Shown here: positions 1 through 7,668 of the stretch, in pieces | Numbering within the stretch: the first letter of the stretch is position 1 | Layout of the letters: each line of letters starts with the position of its first letter | NCBI RefSeq assembly: GCF_048268525.1 | Contig: NZ_JBLWVH010000006.1 | Coordinates: forward strand, 1 to 64,000 | Direction: 5' to 3' | DNA from: Maricaulis sp048268525 | GTDB taxonomy: Bacteria > Pseudomonadota > Alphaproteobacteria > Caulobacterales > Maricaulaceae | DNA: 64,000 nucleotides | Translations under genes and position numbers: made by a program | Notes under the pieces: model-generated | Databases searched by the model: none | Told to the model about the DNA's origin: nothing | Seen by the model: only the letters and a program-made list of their open reading frames with translations

Positions 1-332
1 TCCCGTCCGGACCGACCGCGACGTCCTGAATCCCGCCCCGGCGGCCGCAGCCCTGACGCGCGCCCCGGGGGCCGACGCCCCGACGCCCTGACAGGCGTCG
101 CCCTGACGCCCGCGGCCCCGGCGGAAACCGTCCGGATACGCGCCGGCCTGACCGTCGTCGCCCCGACGTCCGTGGACCCGGCTCTCACCGACCTGGCGGC
201 CGGCATGACTGGCGGCAATGGCGTGACCGCGACGATCGTCGCGACCGCCGGCGCTGGGAGCGGGCGCAACGGCGCTACAATTTCTATCGCGACCAACGCC
301 GGCACCAGGCCCAGCGCCGCTGGATCCGCCAC
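1..332 (+). other. Upstream coding extension of the first gene, apparently frameshifted
   Basis: No start codon in the frame of the following gene lies between 57 and 333, yet that frame reads an Arg-Pro-Asp-rich peptide (RRPDRRRPDVRGPG and similar) without a stop from 57 into the Met at 333. Before that it meets TGA at 54-56. The same RPD-type composition continues upstream in another frame (reading from base 1), so the coding signal moves between frames near the C4-G5 run at 63-71. Either the gene is broken by an indel there, or the run holds a sequencing error. The start of the gene lies outside the window. Confidence 0.55.
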
Positions 333-863
333 ATGAACCATGGCTGGTCGAACTCGCGCTATTACGGCAGCTGGGGACCGTCGAGCCGCTGGCGCTACAA
401 CACGCGCTATTACGACTATGGCTATTCCAACCGCCAGTTCGCCTATTATGACGGCATCTGCCGCTACAATAACAATGGCGACGGCGCCGTGGTCGGAGCC
501 CTGCTGGGCGCCATCATCGGTGGTGCCGCGGCTGGCGATGACAATGTCGGTGCGGGCATCCTGCTCGGCGCGGGCTTCGGCGCCGCCCTGGGCAGCTCGG
601 TCAGCCGTTTCGATGATTGTGACCGCGCCCAGTATCACTACGCGATGAACTATGCCTTCGAGTACGGCGAGCCCTATTACTGGGGCAATCCCTATTCCGG
701 CGTGCGCGGGGCGATCATCATCCGCGAGACCTATTACAATGCCGGCGTCGAATGTCGCTGGGGTGATGCCGAGATCTACATGCCCGACGGCACCTATAAT
801 TACGACCGTGTGCGCATGTGCCGGGACGCCTATGGCGACTGGCAGGTCTCGCAATACCAGTAG
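333..863 (+). CDS. Glycine-zipper envelope protein (5' part frameshifted or outside window)
   Basis: The product from Met333 is 176 residues. Tyr- and Arg-rich sequence comes first, then two glycine-zipper hydrophobic stretches (about residues 51-68 and 71-90, GxxxG-type spacing). The C-terminal domain has a Cys pair (VECRWGD and VRMCRD). The same Cys-pair tail occurs in the next gene, so the two are paralogues. Glycine-zipper proteins of this type (17-kDa antigen/2TM glycine zipper families) are usually envelope-associated; the precise function is unknown. Met333 is only the first start codon in this frame. The coding pattern continues upstream through an Arg-rich region, so the real N-terminus is probably longer and no signal peptide is visible here. 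A rho-independent terminator follows 50 bases after the stop. Confidence 0.6.
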   Translation: MNHGWSNSRYYGSWGPSSRWRYNTRYYDYGYSNRQFAYYDGICRYNNNGDGAVVGALLGAIIGGAAAGDDNVGAGILLGAGFGAALGSSVSRFDDCDRAQYHYAMNYAFEYGEPYYWGNPYSGVRGAIIIRETYYNAGVECRWGDAEIYMPDGTYNYDRVRMCRDAYGDWQVSQYQ

Positions 864-913
864 GCCACTGGCCGAAAGACCGGTGACCCTGTGTGCGTGG
901 GGTCACAAAGGAG

Positions 914-943
914 AAAGGCCGATCCAGCCGGGTCGGCCTTTTT
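914..943 (+). terminator. Rho-independent terminator after the first glycine-zipper gene
   Basis: A 9-bp perfect stem, AAAGGCCGA at 914-922 and TCGGCCTTT at 933-941, has a 10-base loop and is followed by a T-rich tract. It lies 50 bases beyond the upstream stop codon and separates the two paralogous genes into different transcripts. Confidence 0.85.
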
Positions 944-1050
944 CTTGCGTATTGTTCATTGTGCCGTTCATGTGCGGCTCATCGACGGCGCGCTAGACCT
1001 TGGATCAACACCGGCGATATCCGTCGGGCAGCCCCAAGTCGGAGGTAGAG

Positions 1051-1824
1051 ATGAAACTGCTGACCCCCACGCTTCTCGCCGCAACGGCACTGAGTGTCGC
1101 CCTGCCGTCCATGGCCCAGGCCCAGAGCTATCAGGCCCAGAATTATCAGGACTGCGAGTCCGAACGCCAGGGCCGTCAGGTCGCCGGCGCCATCATCGGT
1201 GGCCTGCTCGGCGCCGTGATCGGCAATGAACTCGCCGATGACAGCAATAATAACCGCCACAGCCGCGACAGCCATTTTCGTCGCGGTGGACGCGGTGGAC
1301 ATGGCAGCTGGGGCCGCGGTCGTGGCAATCGCTATCAACACCGTGATCGCGGCAATGCCGAGGAAGTCGGCACCATTGCCGGCGCCGGTGTCGGCGCGGT
1401 GATCGGGGCCGGCATCGCCGGTGGCGGCGACTGCAACACAGCGCCGGCCAGCCCGCAAAACCCCTATCCGGGCAAGCCAGGCGGCTATTACGACAACAGC
1501 GCCTACAACCAGAATGACGCCTACTATGACGACCAGTATCAGGCCGGCTATGACGACAGCGCCTATTACGACGACAGTTACGGCTCGTCCGGCGAGTTGC
1601 TGGGTGGCGCCGAACGCGCTGACCAGGCCCGCACCTACAATGCCTCGGCCTATGACGGCCAGTCGCAGAGCAGCGCCAACTATCAGGTAAACTCGGCCAC
1701 CGGTGCCTGTCACTGGTCGCAGACCCGCCGCATGGACGCCTACGGCCAGACGGTCACCGACCAGGTCTATATGTGTCAGGGCAGCGACGGCATCTGGCGC
1801 CCGGCCGACACCTACGGTCAGTAG
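1051..1824 (+). CDS. Secreted glycine-zipper 2TM domain protein
   Basis: The product is 257 residues. ATG at 1051 was chosen because GGAGG lies just upstream and a typical signal peptide follows (hydrophobic core to about residue 20, cleavage likely after AQA near 25). A glycine zipper (VAGAIIGGLLGAVIG, about 44-58) and a second one (near 105-125, AGAGVGAVIGAGIAGG) flank a His/Arg/Gly-rich linker. The middle is rich in Tyr, Asp and Asn (repeated YYDD and YDD). The tail carries the same two-Cys domain as the upstream paralogue (GACHWSQ and VYMCQGSDG). It is probably an outer-membrane or periplasmic structural protein; partners are unknown. Confidence 0.7.
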   Translation: MKLLTPTLLAATALSVALPSMAQAQSYQAQNYQDCESERQGRQVAGAIIGGLLGAVIGNELADDSNNNRHSRDSHFRRGGRGGHGSWGRGRGNRYQHRDRGNAEEVGTIAGAGVGAVIGAGIAGGGDCNTAPASPQNPYPGKPGGYYDNSAYNQNDAYYDDQYQAGYDDSAYYDDSYGSSGELLGGAERADQARTYNASAYDGQSQSSANYQVNSATGACHWSQTRRMDAYGQTVTDQVYMCQGSDGIWRPADTYGQ

Positions 1825-1858
1825 GTAGCCGCGCCCCCGACAACACGTCACAGGGGAT

Positions 1859-2593
1859 TCAGGTTTGAAGACAACGGCTGGCGGCGATAAGGTATTCCCT
1901 GTTGCCGTCGCCGCCTTCGATCGGACTCTCCATGACCGCGTTTACCGAAAAGCCTTCCAGGCCTTCTAAGCCTGCCCGTACGGCCGCGACCGCGTCATCG
2001 CGAGCGTTTTCGCTTTTCACCAGACCGCCCTTGCCGATCAAGGCCTTGCCGACCTCGAACTGGGGTTTGATGAGCGCGATCAAATCGCTCGTCGCGGCAC
2101 TCAGCGCCAGGGGCCGGGCGATGACCTTGAGCAGCGAGATGAAGCTGGCATCGCAGACCACCAGCGAGGGCGGCTCGGAAAACATCTCCGCCGCCAATGA
2201 CCTGGCATCGGTCGCCTCCAGCGAGGTGACCCGCCGGTCGGCCTGAAGCGAGGCGTGCAGCTGGCCCCGCCCGACATCCACCGCATAGACATGCCGCGCC
2301 CCGCGCGACAGCAGGACTTCCGTAAAACCACCCGTCGATGATCCGACATCGAGGCAGACCCGGTCCGCCGGATCCACACCAAACCCGTCCAACCCCGCCA
2401 CCAGTTTGAGCGCCGCCCGCGACACCCAGGGATGCGCCGCCTCGGCCACGATCTGCGCCCCGTCCGCGATCTTCTGCGACGGCTTGGACACCTTGATCCC
2501 GTTCACCGACACCTTCCCCGCCGCAATCGCCGCCTGCGCCCGCGCGCGTGTGTCGAAATGACCGTGTTCGACGAGATAGAGGTCTGCACGCAT
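1859..2593 (-). CDS. tlyA: TlyA-family rRNA 2'-O-methyltransferase
   Basis: The product is 244 residues, typical for TlyA. The N-terminus is an S4 RNA-binding domain (ARAQAAIAAGKVSVNGIKVSKPSQKI). The FtsJ-like Rossmann methyltransferase core follows, with SAM-binding motif CLDVGSSTGGFTEVLL and the conserved AVDVGRGQL segment. Family members 2'-O-methylate cytidines in 16S/23S rRNA; older annotations call them hemolysin A. In related alphaproteobacteria tlyA often directly follows dxs. Here it is about 5.2 kb from dxs, on the same strand, with accessory DNA between them. It is therefore probably expressed from its own or a read-through promoter. Confidence 0.92.
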   Translation of the reverse strand: MRADLYLVEHGHFDTRARAQAAIAAGKVSVNGIKVSKPSQKIADGAQIVAEAAHPWVSRAALKLVAGLDGFGVDPADRVCLDVGSSTGGFTEVLLSRGARHVYAVDVGRGQLHASLQADRRVTSLEATDARSLAAEMFSEPPSLVVCDASFISLLKVIARPLALSAATSDLIALIKPQFEVGKALIGKGGLVKSENARDDAVAAVRAGLEGLEGFSVNAVMESPIEGGDGNREYLIAASRCLQT

Positions 2594-2661
2594 GGGCGGG
2601 GTCCGGTTGGGGTTGGTTGGGAGGCCAGTTTAGCGAGGGCCGCGAGGTGGACCAGTTTGCG

Positions 2662-2831
2662 CTGCATGAAAGAGAGCCTTCCCCTTGATGGGGAAGGTGG
2701 GCCGGCGCGTTGCGCCGGGTCGGATGGGGTGAAACGCGTAGCGTTCCGTCCCCGACCGCCCATCACCCACTCCGTCTGGCCGCTACGCGCCCAGCCACCT
2801 CGCCCATCAAGGGCGAGGACCTTGTCTCCTC
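2662..2831. repeat. Hairpin-rich intergenic repeat
   Basis: The 420-base gap between tlyA and sulP holds a series of short perfect hairpins: CCTTCCCC/GGGGAAGG, CCGGCGC/GCGCCGG, an ACGCGTAGCG block and CCTCGCCC/GGGCGAGG. This resembles the short palindromic repeats at 35948-36122 and 59426-59527 in style, though not in exact sequence. No gene is evident in this gap apart from the repeat. Confidence 0.5.
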
Positions 2832-3014
2832 CCCCTTCCCGGTTTGCCAAGCCCGCTGTCTGTGCTATCGCCTCGCGCACCGCTGCGGCGTGGCCCTTTG
2901 CCGGGCAGCGCTGATCACACCACGCGTTTCCACCCTTTGCTGCCTGGCGCAGCCAGACACCGCGCTGACCGCGTCCACAAGCCGGGATGCCCGCGCGAAC
3001 GAACGGATATCATC

Positions 3015-4523
3015 ATGCGACTGCCCAGCCTCGACCCGGCCATGTTTGACCAGATCCGCCGCACCTGGTTTTTCAACCTGCGTGGTGATGTGCTGGCCGG
3101 CATTGTGGTGGCGCTGGCGCTGATCCCGGAAGCGATCGCCTTTTCCATCATCGCCGGGGTCGATCCGCGGGTTGGCCTGTATGCCAGTTTCTCCATCGCG
3201 GTGATCATCGCCTTCACCGGCGGTCGTCCGGGCATGATCAGCGCGGCGACTGCGGCGACGGCCGTGCTGATGGTCACCCTGGTGCGCGAGCACGGGCTGC
3301 AATACCTGCTCGCCGCGACCGTGGTCGCCGGCCTGCTGCAGATCGGCGCCGGTTTCCTCAAGCTGGGCGACCTGATGCGCTTTGTCTCGCGCTCGGTGAT
3401 CACCGGCTTCGTCAACGCGCTGGCGATCCTGATCTTCATGGCGCAATTGCCGGAACTGACCAATGTCAGCGCCTTCACCTATGTGCTGGTCGCTGCCGGC
3501 CTGGTGATCATTTACGGCTTCCCCTACATCACCAAGGCCATCCCCTCGCCGCTGGTCTGCATCATCGTGCTGACCAGCCTGGCGCTCTTCTTTGGCTGGG
3601 ACAATGTCCGCACGGTCGGCGACATGGGCGAGCTGCCGACCACCCTGCCGGTCTTCCTGATCCCCGACATCCCGTTCAATCTCGAGACCTTGATGATCAT
3701 CCTGCCCTACTCGGCCGCCGTTGCCGCCGTCGGTCTGCTGGAATCGCTGATGACGGCCCAGATCGTCGATGATCTCACCGACACGCCCAGCGACCGCAAT
3801 CGCGAATGTATCGGTCAGGGCGTTGCCAACACCGTGACCGGTTTCTTCGGCGGCATGGCCGGTTGCGCCATGATCGGCCAGTCAGTGATCAATGTGAAAT
3901 CCGGTGGACGCGGTCGCCTGTCTGCGCTGACCGCCGGCTCGGTGCTGCTGTTCATGATCCTGGTGCTGGGTGACCTGGTCGCGCAAATCCCGATGCCGGC
4001 CCTGGTGGCGATCATGATCATGGTCTCGGTCGGCACCTTCTCGTGGAGTTCGATCCGCAATCTGCGGGAGCATCCCAAGAGTTCCAGTTTTGTCATGATC
4101 GCGACCGTGATCGGCGTCGTCGCCACCCACAACCTGGCCATTGGCGTCGGTGTCGGTGTCCTGCTCAGCGGCCTGTTCTTCGCCTGGCGGATCTCCCGCG
4201 CCTTTTCGGTCACCAGCGAGGTGTCGACTGACGGACGGACCCGCACCTATCGCGTCGATGGCCAGCTCTTTTACGCCTCGACCGAGGACTTCCTGCGTGC
4301 CTTCGACTTCAAGGATGCGGTCGACACCGTGATCATTGACCTGGGACAGGCGCATGTCTGGGATCTGTCCAGCGTCGCCGCGGTCGACATGGCCGTGCTG
4401 AAATTCCGTCGCGAAGGCGCCGAGGTCCAGCTGCTGGGCATGAACGAGGCCAGCAAGACGCTGGTCGACCGTCTGGGCATTCACGACACGCCCGGCGCAC
4501 TCGACAAGCTGATGGGCCATTAG
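3015..4523 (+). CDS. SulP-family anion transporter with STAS domain
   Basis: The product is 502 residues. The start at ATG 3015 (MRLPSLDPAMFDQIRR) gives the usual short cytoplasmic N-terminus before the first membrane segment; the frame is open further upstream but without coding character. About 10-12 hydrophobic segments carry the SulP signature (ALIPEAIAFSIIAGV) and the conserved ESLMTAQIVDDLTD region. A C-terminal STAS domain (about residues 400-500, VIIDLGQAHVWDLSSVAAVD) is retained. SulP carriers move sulfate, bicarbonate or other anions, and the substrate cannot be told from sequence. It lies 11 bases ahead of a UspA gene, forming an apparent two-gene operon inside the dxs-tlyA gap. 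Confidence 0.85.
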   Translation: MRLPSLDPAMFDQIRRTWFFNLRGDVLAGIVVALALIPEAIAFSIIAGVDPRVGLYASFSIAVIIAFTGGRPGMISAATAATAVLMVTLVREHGLQYLLAATVVAGLLQIGAGFLKLGDLMRFVSRSVITGFVNALAILIFMAQLPELTNVSAFTYVLVAAGLVIIYGFPYITKAIPSPLVCIIVLTSLALFFGWDNVRTVGDMGELPTTLPVFLIPDIPFNLETLMIILPYSAAVAAVGLLESLMTAQIVDDLTDTPSDRNRECIGQGVANTVTGFFGGMAGCAMIGQSVINVKSGGRGRLSALTAGSVLLFMILVLGDLVAQIPMPALVAIMIMVSVGTFSWSSIRNLREHPKSSSFVMIATVIGVVATHNLAIGVGVGVLLSGLFFAWRISRAFSVTSEVSTDGRTRTYRVDGQLFYASTEDFLRAFDFKDAVDTVIIDLGQAHVWDLSSVAAVDMAVLKFRREGAEVQLLGMNEASKTLVDRLGIHDTPGALDKLMGH

Positions 4524-4534
4524 GAGCGATTGCC

Positions 4535-5389
4535 ATGACCAAACTCATCCTTCTCGTCGACGGTTCGGCCTATGGCGAAAGCGTCTGTGATCATGCCGCC
4601 TGGGTCGCCGCGACCATGGGCGCCGAGATCGAGCTGCTGCATGTACTCGGCCGCCGCGACACGCAGAGCCTGCCGACCAACCTGTCCGGCTCGCTGGGCT
4701 TTGGCGCCAAGCACGACCTGCTGGACAAGCTCGCTGCCCATGACGAGGAACGCGCCAAGCTGGTCAAGGAACGCGGCCGCGCCATTCTCGATGCGGCGGC
4801 CTCCTATCTCACCGACAAGGGCGTGTCCGAGATCTCCCTTCGCCTGCGTCATGGCGATCTGGTCGAGGCGCTGCAACAGGTGGAAGGCGAGGCCGACCTG
4901 ATCCTGATCGGCAAGCGCGGCGAGGCTGCCGACTTTGCGGCGGAGCATCTCGGTTCCAACCTGGAACGCATTGTCCGCGCCGCCCACAAGCCGGTCATGG
5001 TCGCCTCGCGCAAATACGCCCCGGTGACACGGGCGCTGATTGCCTTTGACGGCGGCGCCAGTGCACGCAAGGCCGTCAGCCACATCGCCGGCGGCCAGCT
5101 CTTCAAGGGCATCCCGCTACACCTGCTGACGGTCGGCAAGGACGACGCCAGCCGCGTCGACGGCCTGGAAGCCGCCGCCGAGGACCTGCGCGCGGCCGGC
5201 CACACCGTTACCACCGCCATCCGCGCCGGCGACCCGGACAAGGTGATTGTCGACTATGTCGAGGACGAAGCCATCTCGCTCCTGGTCATGGGCGCCTACG
5301 GCCATTCGCGCATGCGCAATCTGGTGATCGGCTCGACCACCACCGACATGATCCGCAACTGCCACGTGCCGGTAATGCTGTTCCGGTGA
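4535..5389 (+). CDS. Universal stress protein, tandem UspA domains
   Basis: The product is 284 residues, double the length of a single UspA domain. The first domain runs to about residue 150 (starts KLILLVDGSAYGE; LILIGKRGE near its end). The second begins near 165 (TRALIAFDGGASA) and ends with LLVMGAYGHSRMRNLVIGSTT. The latter matches the G-x2-G-x9-G(S/T) nucleotide-binding motif of ATP-binding Usp proteins, which seems better kept in the second domain. It immediately follows the SulP transporter, suggesting co-transcription and a possible regulatory role toward it. That link is inference. Confidence 0.85.
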   Translation: MTKLILLVDGSAYGESVCDHAAWVAATMGAEIELLHVLGRRDTQSLPTNLSGSLGFGAKHDLLDKLAAHDEERAKLVKERGRAILDAAASYLTDKGVSEISLRLRHGDLVEALQQVEGEADLILIGKRGEAADFAAEHLGSNLERIVRAAHKPVMVASRKYAPVTRALIAFDGGASARKAVSHIAGGQLFKGIPLHLLTVGKDDASRVDGLEAAAEDLRAAGHTVTTAIRAGDPDKVIVDYVEDEAISLLVMGAYGHSRMRNLVIGSTTTDMIRNCHVPVMLFR

Positions 5390-5411
5390 CGCTGTTCCGG
5401 TAGAGACGTTT

Positions 5412-5455
5412 GTCATCCCCGTCGGATGTCCGGCGAAAGCCGGACGCAGTACGGG
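5412..5455. repeat. Family A palindromic repeat, left half (split by IS110)
   Basis: It begins GTCATCCCC and contains GTCCGGCGAAAGCCGGAC, the left arm of family A. Comparison with the intact copy at 49680-49795 shows the sequence stops at the ACGGG of 5451-5455 and resumes at 6567, on the other side of the insertion sequence. Confidence 0.75.
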
Positions 5456-5467
5456 CAACTGTTTTGA

Positions 5468-6400
5468 TCAGGCCTGGAATGGGCGTTGGTCGCGGATGAT
5501 AGCGTTGAGGGTTATGAGGAGTTTTCGGGCGACGGCGATGAGGGCGAGTTTTTTGGGTTTTCCGGCGTCGAGCAGGCGCTGGTAGACGCGTTTCATCCGG
5601 GCATTGAAGCGGCTTGCGATCAGGGCGGCCATGTAGAGCGCGCGCCTGACACGGGATCGTCCGCCCTGGATCCGCCTTTGCCCGCGCACGGTTCCACTGT
5701 CGCGGTTATAGGGTGCGAGCCCGGCCAGCGCCGCGATGGCACCGGGTCTGCGGCGTCCCAGTTCGGGCATCAAGGCCAGCACGGTGTGTGTGGTCTGGAT
5801 ACCAACGCCGGGCACGCTGAGCAGGAGTTCGGCCTCGCCGCGCAGGGTGTCGCTTTGCGCGATCTGCCGGGCGATCTCGTCATCCATGGCGGCGATGGCT
5901 GTGTCGAGCCAGTCCAGATGGGATTGCAGGCTTTCGTGCACGATAGCATCGGCGTTCTGGCTCTCTTTCAGCCTTGTTCGCTCACAGGCGCGCTGGGCGA
6001 CGAGCTGGTCGCGACGCCGGCCCAGTTCAACCAGGCGCTCGCGATCCGGCTCGGACCGGGCTTGCGGCGTAGGCGCAAGACGTGAGCCGATCTCGGCCAG
6101 AAGCGCCGCGTCGATCCGGTCGGTCTTGGCCAGCTGCCCGGTGGCTTGGGCATAGCGTCGCGCCTGAACCGGGTTGATACGGCTATAGACAAGCCCGGCC
6201 GCCTCGAGGGCGTCGCGCAAGACCCGGTCATACTCACCTGTGGCCTCGAAGACGATCAGGCGCGCGGGTGTCACGCTCGCACTCCAGTGCGTGACGGCTT
6301 GCGGCGTGTTGGCGATACGGGCAAAGCCCGCGGAAGGGTCAAAAATGTCCAAAAAGGCATTGGACACGTCGATCCCGATGCTCGATGGGTATATGGTCAT
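5468..6400 (-). CDS. IS110-family transposase (DEDD)
   Basis: The product is 310 residues from the ATG at 6400 (MTIYPSSIGIDVS); an in-frame upstream start would add 16 residues. The N-terminal RuvC-like DEDD domain has Asp11 in GIDVS, Glu in FEATGEYD, and Asp residues in KTDRIDAALLAE. A coiled linker follows. The C-terminal Transposase_20 domain shows the helix-hairpin-helix-like LLSVPGVGIQT and the Ser-containing NRDSGTVRGQRRI, where the catalytic serine of IS110 enzymes lies. Family members act with an RNA from the element's noncoding end to recombine donor and target DNA. No frameshift or internal stop is seen. Confidence 0.93.
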   Translation of the reverse strand: MTIYPSSIGIDVSNAFLDIFDPSAGFARIANTPQAVTHWSASVTPARLIVFEATGEYDRVLRDALEAAGLVYSRINPVQARRYAQATGQLAKTDRIDAALLAEIGSRLAPTPQARSEPDRERLVELGRRRDQLVAQRACERTRLKESQNADAIVHESLQSHLDWLDTAIAAMDDEIARQIAQSDTLRGEAELLLSVPGVGIQTTHTVLALMPELGRRRPGAIAALAGLAPYNRDSGTVRGQRRIQGGRSRVRRALYMAALIASRFNARMKRVYQRLLDAGKPKKLALIAVARKLLITLNAIIRDQRPFQA

Positions 6401-6566
6401 GAGGTCTGTCCCTGTGATGCGACGTCCGCTGTGAACGGCGTCGTGCAACTGTTCAGACTAAACGCTGGGTACGCGCGAAGGGGCCAAACCCGCTCACGGC
6501 TTGCCAAGGCAGCCAGGGACCTAACGGCCTCCTTCGCGCAACCATCTTACACCATCGCAAAACACA
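6401..6566 (-). ncRNA. Candidate IS110 bridge (seek) RNA region
   Basis: This is the noncoding left end upstream of the transposase, the place that encodes the bridge RNA in the IS110 group. Its length (about 165 bases) fits. The 10-mer CAGGGACCTA at 6514-6523 inside this end also occurs at 6565-6574, spanning the junction and the target flank. That is what a target-binding guide would look like. The second guide and the donor loop were not located, and the RNA fold was not computed, so this is a prediction from family knowledge plus the match. Confidence 0.45.
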
Positions 6567-6639
6567 GGGACCTAGCTGCCTGCAACATATAGGTCCCGGA
6601 CTTGCGCCCCGCCTGCGCGGGGCGTCCATCCGGGATGAC
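6567..6639. repeat. Family A palindromic repeat, right half (split by IS110)
   Basis: It continues the repeat interrupted at 5455: GGGACCT, a variable centre, then TAGGTCCCGG, the hairpin GCCCCGC/GCGGGGC, and the closing CCGGGATGAC. Joined to 5412-5455 it restores a repeat close in length to the intact 116-base copy at 49680. Confidence 0.75.
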
Positions 6640-6685
6640 AAAATATGGGCCGTAAAAGCAAAGCGCGCCGGCGCACACCCCGCCT

Positions 6686-6809
6686 TACATCACTTGCCGG
6701 GAGACAGCCGTATCCGGTTCTTGAGCTCAAGGGGAATCCCGCGAAGCGGCGCCTGCGGCGCCCTTGACCTCAAGAACCGGATACGGCCCGCTGGCTGACA
6801 AGTGATGTA
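6686..6809. repeat. Family B long palindromic repeat, copy 1
   Basis: The ends are perfect 11-base inverted repeats (TACATCACTTG / CAAGTGATGTA). The core is the family B palindrome: GCCGTATCCG, GAGCTCAAGGG, a GC-rich centre, CCCTTGACCTCAAG, CGGATACGGC. Other copies are at 25985, 47464 and 59961, with a core-deleted one at 49600. Confidence 0.8.
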
Positions 6810-6890
6810 TGGGTTGATGGGCGCGGCGCGCGGGACAATTGGTGTGTGTCCCTATTTTCCTCCGGTGACGCTGTTCAGATTGAGAGGTCT

Positions 6891-6979
6891 GTCATCCCCG
6901 TTGGATGTCCGGCGAAGGCCGGACGCAAGACGGGGACCTCACTGACGGCAACATACAGGTCCCGGACTTTCGCCCCGCT
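6891..6979. repeat. Family A repeat, right-truncated copy
   Basis: It starts GTCATCCCC, has the GTCCGGCGAAGGCCGGAC arm, GGGGACCT, and ACAGGTCCCGGAC, then loses similarity after CGCCCCGC. The roughly 30 bases ahead of it also match the sequence ahead of the copy at 5412, so a longer segment has been duplicated. Confidence 0.7.
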
Positions 6980-7126
6980 ATCGTGTAACAGTTCCACACA
7001 CTTCCAAAGACATTCCTATCGGCACTTTGCGCAGCATTTTTAGGCAGGCAAGTTGGCCGTGGCCTCCCGGTTCGAAAGATTTCGCATAACTGTTCCGCGA
7101 AAACTTGTTTTTCCCTCATTCATATT

Positions 7127-7145
7127 TTGTGTATATGTTGTGTAT
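7127..7145 (+). promoter_or_regulatory. Direct repeats upstream of hicB, possible operator
   Basis: TTGTGTAT occurs at 7127-7134 and 7138-7145, exactly 11 bases apart (one helical turn), in an unusually AT-rich stretch 60-80 bases before the hicB start. The same 8-mer recurs at 7725-7732 after the gene. HicB proteins carry a C-terminal DNA-binding domain and autoregulate, so these may be binding sites. A clear -35/-10 pair could not be assigned. Confidence 0.35.
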
Positions 7146-7206
7146 GGGACGAAGAGATGCCAAGGGCCAATATCAATGGTCCGGCCCGGTGAAAGGGAGT
7201 TGTCAG

Positions 7207-7611
7207 ATGAGCGGCTTTTTTGTTGCGTTCGTCCATGAGGGCGACGCTGGTAATTATGGAGTGTCCTTCCCGGATGCGCCGGGCGCTATCGCCGTTGGTG
7301 GTAGCGTTGGAGAGGCCCTGGAGGCGAGCCGCAAGGCCCTGCGATCCCACATGAACGCTATGGAGGATGAGGGTTTTGCTGTGCCAGTCGCTCGCGAGAT
7401 TGATGAGGTCCTGGCTGATCCCGAATTCGACGAGGATCGTGCCGAGGCGCTGCTCGTGGCGTCAGTCGCTCCGGCCCCGAAAGTAGGCAAAAGCGTTCGG
7501 ATCAATATCAGTGTTGATGAGTTTGTTCTGGAACGGATCGACACGGCGGCTGAAAAGTCTGGTCTGACCCGTTCGAAGTTCTTGGTCGAGGGCGCGTTGC
7601 GCTACGCTTGA
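7207..7611 (+). CDS. hicB: HicB-family antitoxin (orphan)
   Basis: The product is 134 residues. ATG 7207 was chosen for the GAAAGGGAG ribosome site 7 bases upstream. The N-terminal HicB fold is clear (GNYGVSFPDAPGAIAVGGSVGEALE; residues about 10-45). After an acidic linker comes a ribbon-helix-helix DNA-binding domain (VRINISVDEFVLERIDTAAEKSG, SKFLVEGAL). HicB normally neutralises the small mRNA interferase HicA and represses the operon. No hicA-like frame is visible on either side, so this appears to be a solitary antitoxin or a regulator. A strong terminator follows directly. Confidence 0.8.
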   Translation: MSGFFVAFVHEGDAGNYGVSFPDAPGAIAVGGSVGEALEASRKALRSHMNAMEDEGFAVPVAREIDEVLADPEFDEDRAEALLVASVAPAPKVGKSVRINISVDEFVLERIDTAAEKSGLTRSKFLVEGALRYA

Positions 7612-7618
7612 GAGCTAA

Positions 7619-7630
7619 GCAAACGTTTGC
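7619..7630. promoter_or_regulatory. Perfect 12-bp palindrome GCAAACGTTTGC
   Basis: It lies between the hicB stop and its terminator. The form resembles LacI/GalR-type operators, but the position downstream of the gene argues against a promoter role. No function is assigned. Confidence 0.25.
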
Positions 7631-7641
7631 GTAGACGATCG

Positions 7642-7668
7642 GCCCCGGCGCTGCCGGGGCTTTTTTTT
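7642..7668 (+). terminator. Rho-independent terminator of hicB
   Basis: An 8-bp perfect GC stem, GCCCCGGC at 7642-7649 and GCCGGGGC at 7653-7660, has a 3-base loop and is followed by eight Ts (7661-7668). It is 30 bases after the hicB stop. Confidence 0.95.

Larger units (their letters stand above)
5456..6566 (-). mobile_element. IS110-family insertion sequence inserted in a family A repeat
   Basis: The element is about 1.11 kb and carries one transposase gene on the minus strand. It has a very short right end (about 12 bases after the stop) and a noncoding left end of about 165 bases. Ends were placed by comparing the interrupted repeat (5412-5455 plus 6567-6639) with intact copies. The junctions lie in a G run, so they are certain only to about 3 bases. 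There are no terminal inverted repeats and no clear target duplication, as usual for IS110. The transposase is full length, so the element may be active. Confidence 0.8.

Noticed and set aside
2844..3014. N-terminal extension of the first SulP protein
   Set aside because: Pro/Arg-rich, non-membrane sequence without homology to the family; the usual start MRLPSLDP fits at 3015.
7053..7206. HicA toxin upstream of hicB
   Set aside because: Short frames here lack the conserved His-containing core of HicA.
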